A stretch of 64,000 bases of DNA from Coriobacteriia bacterium. GTDB lineage: Bacteria; Actinomycetota; Coriobacteriia; Coriobacteriales; UMGS124. Below, piece by piece: positions 24,942-33,506 of the stretch. The stretch covers positions 124,001 to 188,000 of the forward strand of contig JAGZEG010000003.1 in assembly GCA_018368455.1 (NCBI GenBank). Reading direction: 5' to 3'. Below the pieces are notes generated by a model. It saw nothing but the letters and a program-made list of their open reading frames with translations. It ran no database searches and was not told the DNA's origin. Both the position numbers and the translations under genes were made by a program. Each line of letters opens with the position of its first letter. Position 1 is the stretch's first letter.

Positions 24942-26003
24942 ATGCTGCTTGAAGTCAAGGACCTCGTTACGGAGTTCCCCACGCGTCGCGGCGTCGTCCG
25001 TGCGGTCAACGACGTGAGCCTGTCCATCGACGCCGGCCAGGTCGTCGCCGTCGTGGGCGAGTCCGGCTCCGGCAAGTCCGTCACGTCGCTGTCCATCATG
25101 CGCCTGCTCGAAGAACCGGGTCACGTCGCCTCGGGAAAGGTGCTGTTCGAGGGGCGCGACCTGCTCGAGCTCAACGAGCGCGACATGGAGAAGGTCCGCG
25201 GCGACCGCGTCTCCATGATCTTCCAGGAGCCGATGACGTCGCTCAACCCCGTCTACCGCGTAGGTGACCAGATCGTCGAGGCCATCCGCACGCACTCCCA
25301 CATGTCCAAGAAGGAGGCGTGGGACAAGGCCGTCGACATGCTGCGCATCGTCGGCATCCCCGACCCCGCGAAGCGTGCCCGCGACTACCCTCACCAGATG
25401 TCGGGTGGCATGCGCCAGCGCGTCATGATCGCCATGGCACTGTCGTGCAACCCCCAGCTCCTGATCGCGGACGAACCGACGACGGCGCTCGACGTGACGA
25501 TTCAGGCGCAGATCCTCGACCTGCTGTACAAGCTGAAGAACGAGTACAACATGGCTGTCATGCTCATCACGCACGACCTGGGCGTCGTGAGCGAGATCGC
25601 CGAGAAGGTCGAGGTCATGTACTGCGGCCAGATCGTCGAGGAGGCGCCGAAGGTTCCGCTGTTCGACGCCCAGAAACACCCCTACACGCTCGGCCTGCTC
25701 CGCTCTATCCCGCGCCTTGAGGACGAGAGCTCCGAGAAGCTATTCATGATCCCGGGCGTCGTGCCCAACCCGCTCGACATGCCGCCGGGCTGCCCGTTCT
25801 CCGACCGCTGCGAGCGCTGCACGCAGCGGTGCCGCGAGCACATGCCCCAGATGTACGACCTGCCCGGCCAGCCCGGGCGCCGCGTGCGCTGCTTCCTGTA
25901 CGAGAACGGTGCCAACGCGGGCGAGAACGTCAATGCCGAGACCGCAAGCTGGGACGACCCCAAGCTGCCCGGCGTGAAGGGTGAGGAGGTGCGCCATGGC
26001 TAG
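24942..26003 (+). CDS. dppD: Peptide ABC transporter ATP-binding protein (DppD-like)
   Basis: A 353-residue ATPase with Walker A GESGSGKS (about 38-45), Q-loop FQEPMTSLNP, signature MSGGMRQR, Walker B LLIADEPTTALD and switch histidine in ITHDLG. The C-terminal oligopeptide-transporter extension with cysteines (CPFSDRCERC, CREHM) is typical of DppD/OppD and may carry an Fe-S cluster. ATG 24942 has a GAGG-containing RBS. It forms the ATPase heterodimer with the product of the next gene, which it overlaps by 8 bp. Confidence 0.94.
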   Translation: MLLEVKDLVTEFPTRRGVVRAVNDVSLSIDAGQVVAVVGESGSGKSVTSLSIMRLLEEPGHVASGKVLFEGRDLLELNERDMEKVRGDRVSMIFQEPMTSLNPVYRVGDQIVEAIRTHSHMSKKEAWDKAVDMLRIVGIPDPAKRARDYPHQMSGGMRQRVMIAMALSCNPQLLIADEPTTALDVTIQAQILDLLYKLKNEYNMAVMLITHDLGVVSEIAEKVEVMYCGQIVEEAPKVPLFDAQKHPYTLGLLRSIPRLEDESSEKLFMIPGVVPNPLDMPPGCPFSDRCERCTQRCREHMPQMYDLPGQPGRRVRCFLYENGANAGENVNAETASWDDPKLPGVKGEEVRHG

Positions 26004-27165
26004 TGCTGCTGCCGCCGTGCTCGACAGGCCCGAGGTGGCCGATGACGCCGCGACGCGCCTGAGGGGCGAGAAGATGCCGGCCGATACGCCGCTGCTCGAG
26101 GTGCGGCACCTGACGAAGCACTTTGTCGCTGACGCCAACTTCTTCGGCAAGCCCACGAGCTGGGTGCACGCGGTCGACGACGTGAGCTTCTCCATCAACC
26201 GTGGCGAGGCGTTCGGCCTCGTGGGCGAGTCGGGCTGCGGCAAGACGACCGTTGGCAAGATGCTGGCGGGCCTGCTGCGCCCGACAGGCGGCCAGATCAT
26301 GTTCGAGGGCAAGGACCTCGCCTCCCTGTCCCCGAAGGAGCGCCGTGCCCACGCCCGCGACATCCAGCTCATATTCCAGGATCCCTACGCGAGCCTCAAC
26401 CCGCGCATGACGATCGGACAGATCGTCGCGGAGCCCATCAAGACGAACAAGCTGCTGCCGGCTGACAAGATCGACGCCCGCGTGTGCGAGCTCCTCGAGC
26501 GCGTTGGCCTGCCGAGCTACACGAGGACGCGCTATCCGCACGAGTTCTCAGGCGGCCAGCGCCAGCGCGTCGGCATCGCGCGTGCCCTCGCCGTGAGCCC
26601 GAAGCTCATCGTGTGCGACGAGCCGGTCTCGGCCCTGGACGTGTCCATTCAGGCGCAGGTGCTCAACCTGCTTGACGAACTCAAGGAGGACCTGGGCCTC
26701 ACGTACCTGTTCATCGCCCACGGCCTCAACGTCGTCAAGCACATCTCTGACCGCGTCGGCGTAATGTACATGGGCAGACTCATGGAGATTGCCCCGAAGG
26801 CGAAGCTGTACCACGACCCGCTCTGCCCCTACACGCAGGCGCTCCTGTCGGCCATTCCCTCGACGAACCCGCACCTCATGCGCGAGCGCATCATCCTCGA
26901 GGGTGACGTGCCGAGCCCTATTGACCCGCCGGACGGCTGCCGCTTCGCATCGCGCTGCTTCGCGAAGATCAAGCGCTGCGACCTGGCCCACCCGGACCTG
27001 CGCGAGGTGAAGCCGGGCCACCTGTGCGCCTGCCACCGCTTCGACGGCATAGCGCCCGAGCAGGTGAGCGAGGTCGCGCGACATATCGTCGACAACGGCG
27101 AGCGTCCCGCGTACGGCTACGGAGAGGTGGACACGAACGGCCCATCCATCATCACGCTCAAGTAG
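25996..27165 (+). CDS. dppF: Peptide ABC transporter ATP-binding protein (DppF-like)
   Basis: A 389-residue ATPase: Walker A GESGCGKT, Q-loop FQDPYASLNPR, signature FSGGQRQR, Walker B LIVCDEPVSALD. The switch histidine is kept, but the usual HDL triplet reads HGL (IAHGLNVVKH), a small oddity. The C-terminal extension has CRFASRCFAKIKRC. The ATG at 25996 follows GAGGAGG and overlaps dppD by 8 bp. Last gene of the importer operon; a hairpin follows. Confidence 0.94.
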   Translation: MASAAAAVLDRPEVADDAATRLRGEKMPADTPLLEVRHLTKHFVADANFFGKPTSWVHAVDDVSFSINRGEAFGLVGESGCGKTTVGKMLAGLLRPTGGQIMFEGKDLASLSPKERRAHARDIQLIFQDPYASLNPRMTIGQIVAEPIKTNKLLPADKIDARVCELLERVGLPSYTRTRYPHEFSGGQRQRVGIARALAVSPKLIVCDEPVSALDVSIQAQVLNLLDELKEDLGLTYLFIAHGLNVVKHISDRVGVMYMGRLMEIAPKAKLYHDPLCPYTQALLSAIPSTNPHLMRERIILEGDVPSPIDPPDGCRFASRCFAKIKRCDLAHPDLREVKPGHLCACHRFDGIAPEQVSEVARHIVDNGERPAYGYGEVDTNGPSIITLK

Positions 27166-27210
27166 CGGGACGGGGCGGAGCCTAGCGTCGCATTTATTGC
27201 GTGATTTTGT

Positions 27211-27244
27211 GAAGGGTCGCTCGCGTTGGCGTGAGCGGCCCTTC
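27211..27244 (+). terminator. Hairpin terminator of peptide transporter operon
   Basis: GAAGGGTCGCTC pairs with GAGCGGCCCTTC (one G-U) and is extended inward by further pairs; the downstream T-content is low (TGTCGT). It lies 45 bp after the last ABC gene and before secD. Confidence 0.6.
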
Positions 27245-27368
27245 TGTCGTGCGTGCGTCCCGTGTTGCGGTGCCGTCTCGAGCTGCGGTTGGTATACAAT
27301 GACCGATCGTTACCTTGCGATAAGGCTGTCCCGGCGTGGACGGCCGGTGTACCCAGGGAAGGTTGTTC

Positions 27369-28883
27369 ATGGCAGATCGAGATTCGAAGCGGGAGGGCTC
27401 GCAGGAGCGTACGCACACGACGGCGTCGCGGGAGTGGGCCAAACAGACGGGTGGCGCGGGTCAAGCAAAGCGTCGCGCGCCCAAGAAGGGCGGGTCGGGC
27501 AAGCGTCGCCCCGCAGAGGTGCGGCGCTACGCGGGAACGCTCATCGCGCTCGCCGTCATCCTTGTGTGCTGCGTCATCGGCTTCACGCCGCTCGGCGAGA
27601 AGATCACGCAGGGCCTCGACCTACAGGGCGGTGTGTCCGTCATCATGACGGCGAGCAAGCCGGACGGCTCGGCCGTCACGGACGAGGACATGGAGAAGGC
27701 CGTCTCCATCGTACAGAACCGCGTGAACTCGCTCGGCGCGAGCGAAGCCACCGTGCAGAAGCAGGGGAGCAACTCCATCCTCGTGCAGATCCCGGGCGCA
27801 ACGGACGCCCAGCAGGCCATCGACACGATCGGCCGCACGGGCATGCTCGAGTTCGTCGACCTGATGGACGTCGCTGACCAGGACGCGCTGCTCAAGATCA
27901 ACAACGGGCAGTCCGGCGTCGAGCTGAAGCAGGGCAGCTACACCGCGTTCATGACGGGCGACGACATCTCGAACGTCACGATCAGCCAGCAGTCGGCGGG
28001 CAGCGCGTACTACGCCGTCAACATCACGCTCAACTCCCACGGCACGCAGCAGTTCGCCGACGTCACGAAGGTGCTGGCGCCTACGAACGGCCGCATCGCC
28101 ATCGTGCTCGACGGCGTCGTGAACTCCGCGCCCGCCGTGCAGTCCGAGATCGCGAACGGCCAGGTTGCCATCACGGGCAACTACACACTCGACGAGGCCA
28201 AGGAGCTCAAGACCGTGCTCGACTCCGGCTCCCTGCCCGTGACGCTCGACTACTCCGAGTCGCGCGTCGTCGGCCCGACGCTCGGCCAGGACTCGCTGAC
28301 GCAGGGCCTGATCGCCATCGCGGTCGGCTTTGCGGTCGTCGTGTGCTACCTGCTCTTCTTCTACCAGGGCATCGGCCTCATCACCGTGACCGCCCTCGTC
28401 GTGTTCGGCATCGTCTACCTCGGCCTGCTCGCTCTGCTGTCGCACTTCGGCGCCTTCGCGCTGTCGCTGCCTGGCCTGGCTGGCGTCGTGCTGACGATCG
28501 GCATGGCGGCTGACTCCTCAATCCTCGTGCTCGAGCGCTTCCGCGAGGAGATCCGCATGGGCAAGGCGCCGCGCAAGGCGAGTGAGTCCGGCTCGAAGCA
28601 CGGCATCATGACGGCGCTCGACGCCGGTGTCGTCACGCTCATCTCTGCGCTCGGCCTGTTCTTGCTCGGCGTCGGCTCCGTCAAGGGCTTCGGCCTGACG
28701 CTGGCCCTCGGCGTGCTGTGCTCGTTCTTCACGCTGCTGTGCTACACGACGCCCGTCCTGCGCCTGCTCGGTCGCTCTGTCATCGAGAAGAACCCGGGCT
28801 TCTGGGGCGTTCGTCACGACATGGAGGAGGCGAAGGCCGCCCAGCAGGCGCGCCTCGGGAAGGGGGGTGAGCTCGATGCGTAG
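27369..28883 (+). CDS. secD: Protein translocase subunit SecD
   Basis: A 504-residue membrane protein that, with SecF, uses the proton gradient to help proteins leave the SecYEG channel. It has a basic cytoplasmic N terminus longer than usual, a first span at about residues 56-75, the D1 motif GLDLQGGVSV, a periplasmic domain, and five C-terminal spans with the D4-region motif GMAADSSILVLERFREEI. The ATG at 27369 follows AGGGAAGG by seven bases; an upstream in-frame start at 27336 has none. It is the first gene of the secD-secF-recJ-relA-metallohydrolase operon. Confidence 0.96.
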   Translation: MADRDSKREGSQERTHTTASREWAKQTGGAGQAKRRAPKKGGSGKRRPAEVRRYAGTLIALAVILVCCVIGFTPLGEKITQGLDLQGGVSVIMTASKPDGSAVTDEDMEKAVSIVQNRVNSLGASEATVQKQGSNSILVQIPGATDAQQAIDTIGRTGMLEFVDLMDVADQDALLKINNGQSGVELKQGSYTAFMTGDDISNVTISQQSAGSAYYAVNITLNSHGTQQFADVTKVLAPTNGRIAIVLDGVVNSAPAVQSEIANGQVAITGNYTLDEAKELKTVLDSGSLPVTLDYSESRVVGPTLGQDSLTQGLIAIAVGFAVVVCYLLFFYQGIGLITVTALVVFGIVYLGLLALLSHFGAFALSLPGLAGVVLTIGMAADSSILVLERFREEIRMGKAPRKASESGSKHGIMTALDAGVVTLISALGLFLLGVGSVKGFGLTLALGVLCSFFTLLCYTTPVLRLLGRSVIEKNPGFWGVRHDMEEAKAAQQARLGKGGELDA

Positions 28884-29826
28884 CCACTTCAAGCACGAGA
28901 TCCAGTTCGTCAAGCACCGTCGCGTCCTGTTCGCCATCTCCATCGTGCTCATCGTCGTTGCCATCGTGGGCGTCGCGGTGCGCGGCATCAACCTGGGCAT
29001 CGACTTCATCGGCGGTACGCAGGTGTCGTTCAACGACGCGGGTGACATCACGATCTCCGACATGCGCGACGCTTTCGCGCAGGGTGGCGCTGGCGATGCC
29101 GTTGTCCAGACGACGCAGTCCGGCGACACGCGCGGTTTCCTCGTGCGTACGAACGAGACGGATCCGAGCGCGGCAAATGAGCTCGCGGCGGGCATTGCGT
29201 CTCAGCTTGGCCTGGCTGACAACTCCTACCAGGTTACGACCATCGGCCCGAACTGGGGTAGCGACGTTACGCGCAGCTCCGCTATTGCGTTCGTTGTCGT
29301 TATCGCGCTCATCATCGCGTTCGTGTCCGTGCGCTACGAGCTCAAGATGTCGCTCATGGCAGTGCTGTCGCTGCTGCACGTGCTCATCATCGTCATCGGC
29401 GTGTACGCCTGGGCGCAGCTCGAAGTCACGCCGAACGTCGTGGCAGCCCTTCTCACGATCATGGGCTACTGCCTGTACGACACCGTCGTCGTGTTCAACC
29501 GCGTCAACGAGAACATGCGCTCGCTGAAGGACGGCGTGCACCGCACGGCGCTCCAGATCACGAACTTCTCTGAGAACCAGGTCATCGTCCGCTCCGTGAA
29601 CACGGCGCTGTGCAGCCTCGTGCCCGTCGGTGCCATGCTGCTGTTTGGCGGCGAGACGCTCAAGGGCTTTGCGTTCGCCATGTTCCTCGGCCTTTCCCTG
29701 GGCGCCTACTCCTCCATCGCCATCGCGGCGCCGCTGTACGCGCTGTGGAAGGGCCGTGAGGAGCGCTGGGCCCAGGCTGAGCAGCGCTACGGCGAGAACG
29801 CGACGGACGCCGGGAAGGATCGCTAA
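28876..29826 (+). CDS. secF: Protein translocase subunit SecF
   Basis: A 316-residue partner of SecD. The first span is followed by GINLGIDFIGGTQVSF, and the five C-terminal spans contain the F4 motif MGYCLYDTVVVFNRVNENM. The ATG at 28876 lies inside the end of secD (8-bp overlap) behind GGGGGGTGA. The stop codon shares its last base with the start of the next gene. Confidence 0.96.
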   Translation: MRSHFKHEIQFVKHRRVLFAISIVLIVVAIVGVAVRGINLGIDFIGGTQVSFNDAGDITISDMRDAFAQGGAGDAVVQTTQSGDTRGFLVRTNETDPSAANELAAGIASQLGLADNSYQVTTIGPNWGSDVTRSSAIAFVVVIALIIAFVSVRYELKMSLMAVLSLLHVLIIVIGVYAWAQLEVTPNVVAALLTIMGYCLYDTVVVFNRVNENMRSLKDGVHRTALQITNFSENQVIVRSVNTALCSLVPVGAMLLFGGETLKGFAFAMFLGLSLGAYSSIAIAAPLYALWKGREERWAQAEQRYGENATDAGKDR

Positions 29827-32800
29827 TGTCCTCGCTTGCGCGCAGCAGAAGTTGGGAGGTCGTGCGCTTCGATCCCCAGCTCGCTGCGCGCATCGAGGAA
29901 CAGACGGGTGTGACGCCGCTCGTCGCCCGCATCATGGCGGGGCGTGGCGTCACGGATCCCGACGCCGTCGAGCGCTTCCTCTCACCGTCGCTGACGCGCG
30001 ACTGGGTTGACCCGGCGCTCATCCCGGGACTTGTGCCTGTTGTCGAGCGCCTCGACCGGGCGCTTGACGCGGGGGAGCGCATCGCGGTGTTCGGCGACTT
30101 CGATGTTGACGGCATATCGGCGACGTGTCTTTTGACGCGCGCCCTGCGCGAGCTCGGCGCTGAGGTGACGCCGTTCATCCCTCGCCGCTTCGACGAGGGC
30201 TACGGCTTGTCCCGCGCTGCGCTCGACCGGCTCGTCGAGATGACGAGCCCCGACCTCATCGTCACGGTTGACACGGGCATCGCCGGCAAAGACGAGGTCG
30301 CCATGCTCCTCGCCGAGGGCATCGACGTCGCGATCACCGACCACCATGAGCCCGCCGACCTCGTGCCGCAGGGCGTGCCCGTGTGCGACCCCAAGCTCGA
30401 CGACGACTGCCCGAGCCGCGATCTTGCTGGTGTCGGCGTCGCGCTTAAGGTCATTTGCGAGCTTGGCGCCCGTCGTGGCCGCCCTGACTTGTGGCGTACG
30501 TACACCGACGTCGCCACGCTGGGCACGGTGAGCGACATGATGCCGCTGACGGGTGAGAACCGCTCGCTCGTCGCCGACGGCGTCGCCCGCCTGCGCACGG
30601 CGCGCCTGCCTGGCCTTGCGGCGCTTGCCGCCCGCGCGCGCCATCCTCTTGAGGACGTCACGGCCGACGAGCTAGCCTACTCTGTCATCCCGCGCTTGAA
30701 CTCCGCCGGTCGCATGGCTGACCCGGCGCTCGCCCTCGACGTCGTCATGGCGGAGGATCCCCTGCGCGCCGAGGACCTCGCCTCGCAGCTCGAGGCCATC
30801 AACCAGGAACGCCGCTCCATCGAGGCGGAGCTTTCGTCCGAGGCCATGGCGCTCGTCGAATCGACGTACGACGGCGGGCGTGTCATCGTTGTGGGTGGCG
30901 AGGGCTGGCACGAGGGCGTCAAGGGCATCGTCGCTAGCCGTCTCGTCAACCACTTCCACGTGCCGGCGCTCCTGTTCACGATATCTGACGGTATAGCGCG
31001 CGGCTCGGGTCGCTCCGTGGGTAGCGTCAACCTGTTCGAGGCTGTCGAGCGTTGCTCTGACCTGCTCGTGCGCTTTGGCGGCCACGCCGGAGCCGTGGGC
31101 GTCACGCTCGAGTCCGCCAACCTCGATGCGTTCCGCGACCGCATGGAAGAAGTGCTCTCTGAGCTACCGGTCAGCGCGTTTGAGGACAGGCGCAGCGTCG
31201 CTGCCGAGGTGACGCTTTCCGAGATGACGATCGACGTCATTCGCTCGCTCGACGTCCTGCGCCCGTTTGGCCAGGCGAACGAGGTCCCGCTCCTCGCGGC
31301 GTGCGGCGTCACGATGACGGAGCGACGCCGGCGCGGTGAGGGGGGTAGGCACCTCTCGTTCAATGTCACGGACGGGACGTCGTCCGTTCCCTGCATCATG
31401 TTCAACGCTGCCGATGCCGAGGCTCTTGTCGAGTATGACGGCGCCATCGATCTCGTGTTCGAGCCCAAGGTCGAGGTATGGCAGGGGCGCACGAGCGTCA
31501 AGCTGCACGTGCGCGATGTCCTGCTGCGCACGGAGGAGGCACCTGGCAGCTGCGATCCTGCGACGGCTCGCCTCGTTGACGACCTGTTCGGGCGCTCCGA
31601 CGAGTTCCTCGGCATGAGCGAGGTCGCCGATATCTCCCAGGCGTCGTCGTTCCACACGAAGGTCGTAGGCGTGACGTTTGAGGGGCGCCAAGATGCCCTT
31701 GCCGGGCTGAAGGCCGGCGATGAGCTCGTGCTCGAGCGCGAGCCGTCCAACGAGCACGACCCGAACGCCGTTGCCGTGCGTACGGCTGATGGCACGCAGG
31801 TTGGCTACCTCAAGCGCATCATCGCGGCGGCCCTCGCTCCCGAGCTCGACCGCGGCGCCGCCTACTCCGCTGTCGTCAGCGATGTGACGGGCGGCGACGT
31901 GGGCACGAGCCGCGGCGTCAACGTGCTCGTCGTGCGCCGCGGCGAGCCCGGCAGCGACGACGCTCTTGCCGTGGCGGCCCAGCGCCGCCGCGAACGCGCC
32001 CGCCTTGCGTCGCTCTCCACCGCAGAGCTCACCGACGAGCTGCGTGCGCTGCTCATCGGCGACGCTCAGCTGCTCCCGGCTCAGGAGCGCTCGCTCGCTA
32101 ACCTCGACGCGGGCGTCTCGACGCTCTGCGTCATGGCGACAGGTCGCGGCAAGTCTCTCATATTCCACGTACACGCCGCACGTACGGCCCTGCTGAACCA
32201 TCGCGCGAGTGTGTTCGTGTACCCGCTGAGGGCTCTCGTTGCAGACCAGGCCTTCCACCTTGGGCGCGTGTTCGACCGCCTCGGCATGACGACGCGCGTG
32301 CTCACGGGAGAGACGCCGCTCGGTCAGCGTGACGCCGTCTTTGCGGGCCTGGCTGACGGGGGCGTCGACATCGTGCTGACGACGCCGGAGTTTCTTGCGC
32401 TGCACTCGGGCGAGTTCGCAGCCTCGGGTCGCGTCGGCTTTGTCGTCGTCGACGAGGCGCACCACGCCGGGCTGGCAGCTGCGACGAAGCGCCCGGCCTA
32501 CCTCGAGATGCCGCGCATCCTCTCTGAGCTTGGCCATCCAACGGTGCTCGCCGTCACGGCGACGGCCGACACCTCCGTTGCGCGTGAGGTTGAGCGTCTG
32601 CTCGACATAGATGAGCGCGGCGTCGTCATCGACGCATCGCGCCGCGACAACCTCATGCTTATCGACGAGCGCAACACGGCGGGGCGCGACGACCGTCTCG
32701 TGAGCCTGCTTGCGCGCGGCGAGAAGACGCTCGTGTACGTCACGACACGCGAGCAGACGGTGCGCGTCGCGCGCATGCTGCGCCACCGCGTGTGGGAGTG

Positions 32801-33506
32801 CGGCCACCGCGTCGCGTTCTACAACGGTGGGCTCACGCGCGAGGACCGCGCAAGCGTCGAAGCGGCGTTCCGCTCGGGCGAGCTGACATGTGTCGTGTCG
32901 ACGAGCGCGTTCGGCGAGGGCGTCAACCTGCCGGACGTGCGCCACGTCGTCCTCTACCACCTGCCGCTCGATGAGGTCTCGTTCAACCAGATGTGCGGTC
33001 GTGCGGGGCGCGACGGAGAGGATGCCTGGGTACACTTGTCGTACAGCGTGGGCGACGGCCGGGCCGACGAGCGCCTGCTCGCGCGGGAGGCACCGAGTCG
33101 CGACGACCTCGCCATGCTGTACCGCGTGCTCATGGGACGCGCCCGCGCCGCACGTCTGGCTGGCGAGCAGAGCTTTGCGGCGACAAACGCTGACCTCGCG
33201 AGTGACTGCATCGCCCAGATGACGCGTTGCACGATCGACGACCACGCCGTGTCGTGCGGCATCGCCATTTTCCGCGAGCTCGGCTTTGCGCGTACGACGG
33301 GGTTCGGCTCGCGCCGGCGCATCGAGATGGTGTCGTCTCCCGAGCACATGGACCTGACGCGATCCATTCGCTACGTCGAGGGGTTGCGTGCCCAGCAGGA
33401 GTTCGCGCGCTACAGCGACTGGGCGCTGGGCTCGCCGGGCGATGAGATACTCGCGCGCATCAGCCGGCCGATCGTGCCCTATGGAACCGAGGGAGGCACC
33501 CGATGA
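29826..33506 (+). CDS. recJ: RecJ exonuclease fused to HIRAN domain and RecQ-like helicase
   Basis: A 1226-residue fusion. Residues 1 to about 560 are a complete RecJ 5'-3' single-strand exonuclease: DFDVDG at 91, VDTG near 150, DHHEP at 172, DHHA1 motif GGHAGAVG near 419 and an OB-fold segment. Residues about 605-690 read as a HIRAN domain (FHTKVVGVTFEGRQ ... EPSNEHDPNAVAV ... VGYLK), a module that binds DNA 3' ends in HLTF-type helicases. Residues about 745-1130 are a superfamily 2 helicase core: Walker A ATGRGKS near 770, DEAHH near 876, TATAD, and motif VI QMCGRAGRDG near 1055. No RQC zinc domain or HRDC is visible. One protein could thus unwind and degrade DNA. The start codon overlaps the secF stop and the end overlaps relA (ATGA). 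Confidence 0.92.
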   Translation: MSSLARSRSWEVVRFDPQLAARIEEQTGVTPLVARIMAGRGVTDPDAVERFLSPSLTRDWVDPALIPGLVPVVERLDRALDAGERIAVFGDFDVDGISATCLLTRALRELGAEVTPFIPRRFDEGYGLSRAALDRLVEMTSPDLIVTVDTGIAGKDEVAMLLAEGIDVAITDHHEPADLVPQGVPVCDPKLDDDCPSRDLAGVGVALKVICELGARRGRPDLWRTYTDVATLGTVSDMMPLTGENRSLVADGVARLRTARLPGLAALAARARHPLEDVTADELAYSVIPRLNSAGRMADPALALDVVMAEDPLRAEDLASQLEAINQERRSIEAELSSEAMALVESTYDGGRVIVVGGEGWHEGVKGIVASRLVNHFHVPALLFTISDGIARGSGRSVGSVNLFEAVERCSDLLVRFGGHAGAVGVTLESANLDAFRDRMEEVLSELPVSAFEDRRSVAAEVTLSEMTIDVIRSLDVLRPFGQANEVPLLAACGVTMTERRRRGEGGRHLSFNVTDGTSSVPCIMFNAADAEALVEYDGAIDLVFEPKVEVWQGRTSVKLHVRDVLLRTEEAPGSCDPATARLVDDLFGRSDEFLGMSEVADISQASSFHTKVVGVTFEGRQDALAGLKAGDELVLEREPSNEHDPNAVAVRTADGTQVGYLKRIIAAALAPELDRGAAYSAVVSDVTGGDVGTSRGVNVLVVRRGEPGSDDALAVAAQRRRERARLASLSTAELTDELRALLIGDAQLLPAQERSLANLDAGVSTLCVMATGRGKSLIFHVHAARTALLNHRASVFVYPLRALVADQAFHLGRVFDRLGMTTRVLTGETPLGQRDAVFAGLADGGVDIVLTTPEFLALHSGEFAASGRVGFVVVDEAHHAGLAAATKRPAYLEMPRILSELGHPTVLAVTATADTSVAREVERLLDIDERGVVIDASRRDNLMLIDERNTAGRDDRLVSLLARGEKTLVYVTTREQTVRVARMLRHRVWECGHRVAFYNGGLTREDRASVEAAFRSGELTCVVSTSAFGEGVNLPDVRHVVLYHLPLDEVSFNQMCGRAGRDGEDAWVHLSYSVGDGRADERLLAREAPSRDDLAMLYRVLMGRARAARLAGEQSFAATNADLASDCIAQMTRCTIDDHAVSCGIAIFRELGFARTTGFGSRRRIEMVSSPEHMDLTRSIRYVEGLRAQQEFARYSDWALGSPGDEILARISRPIVPYGTEGGTR

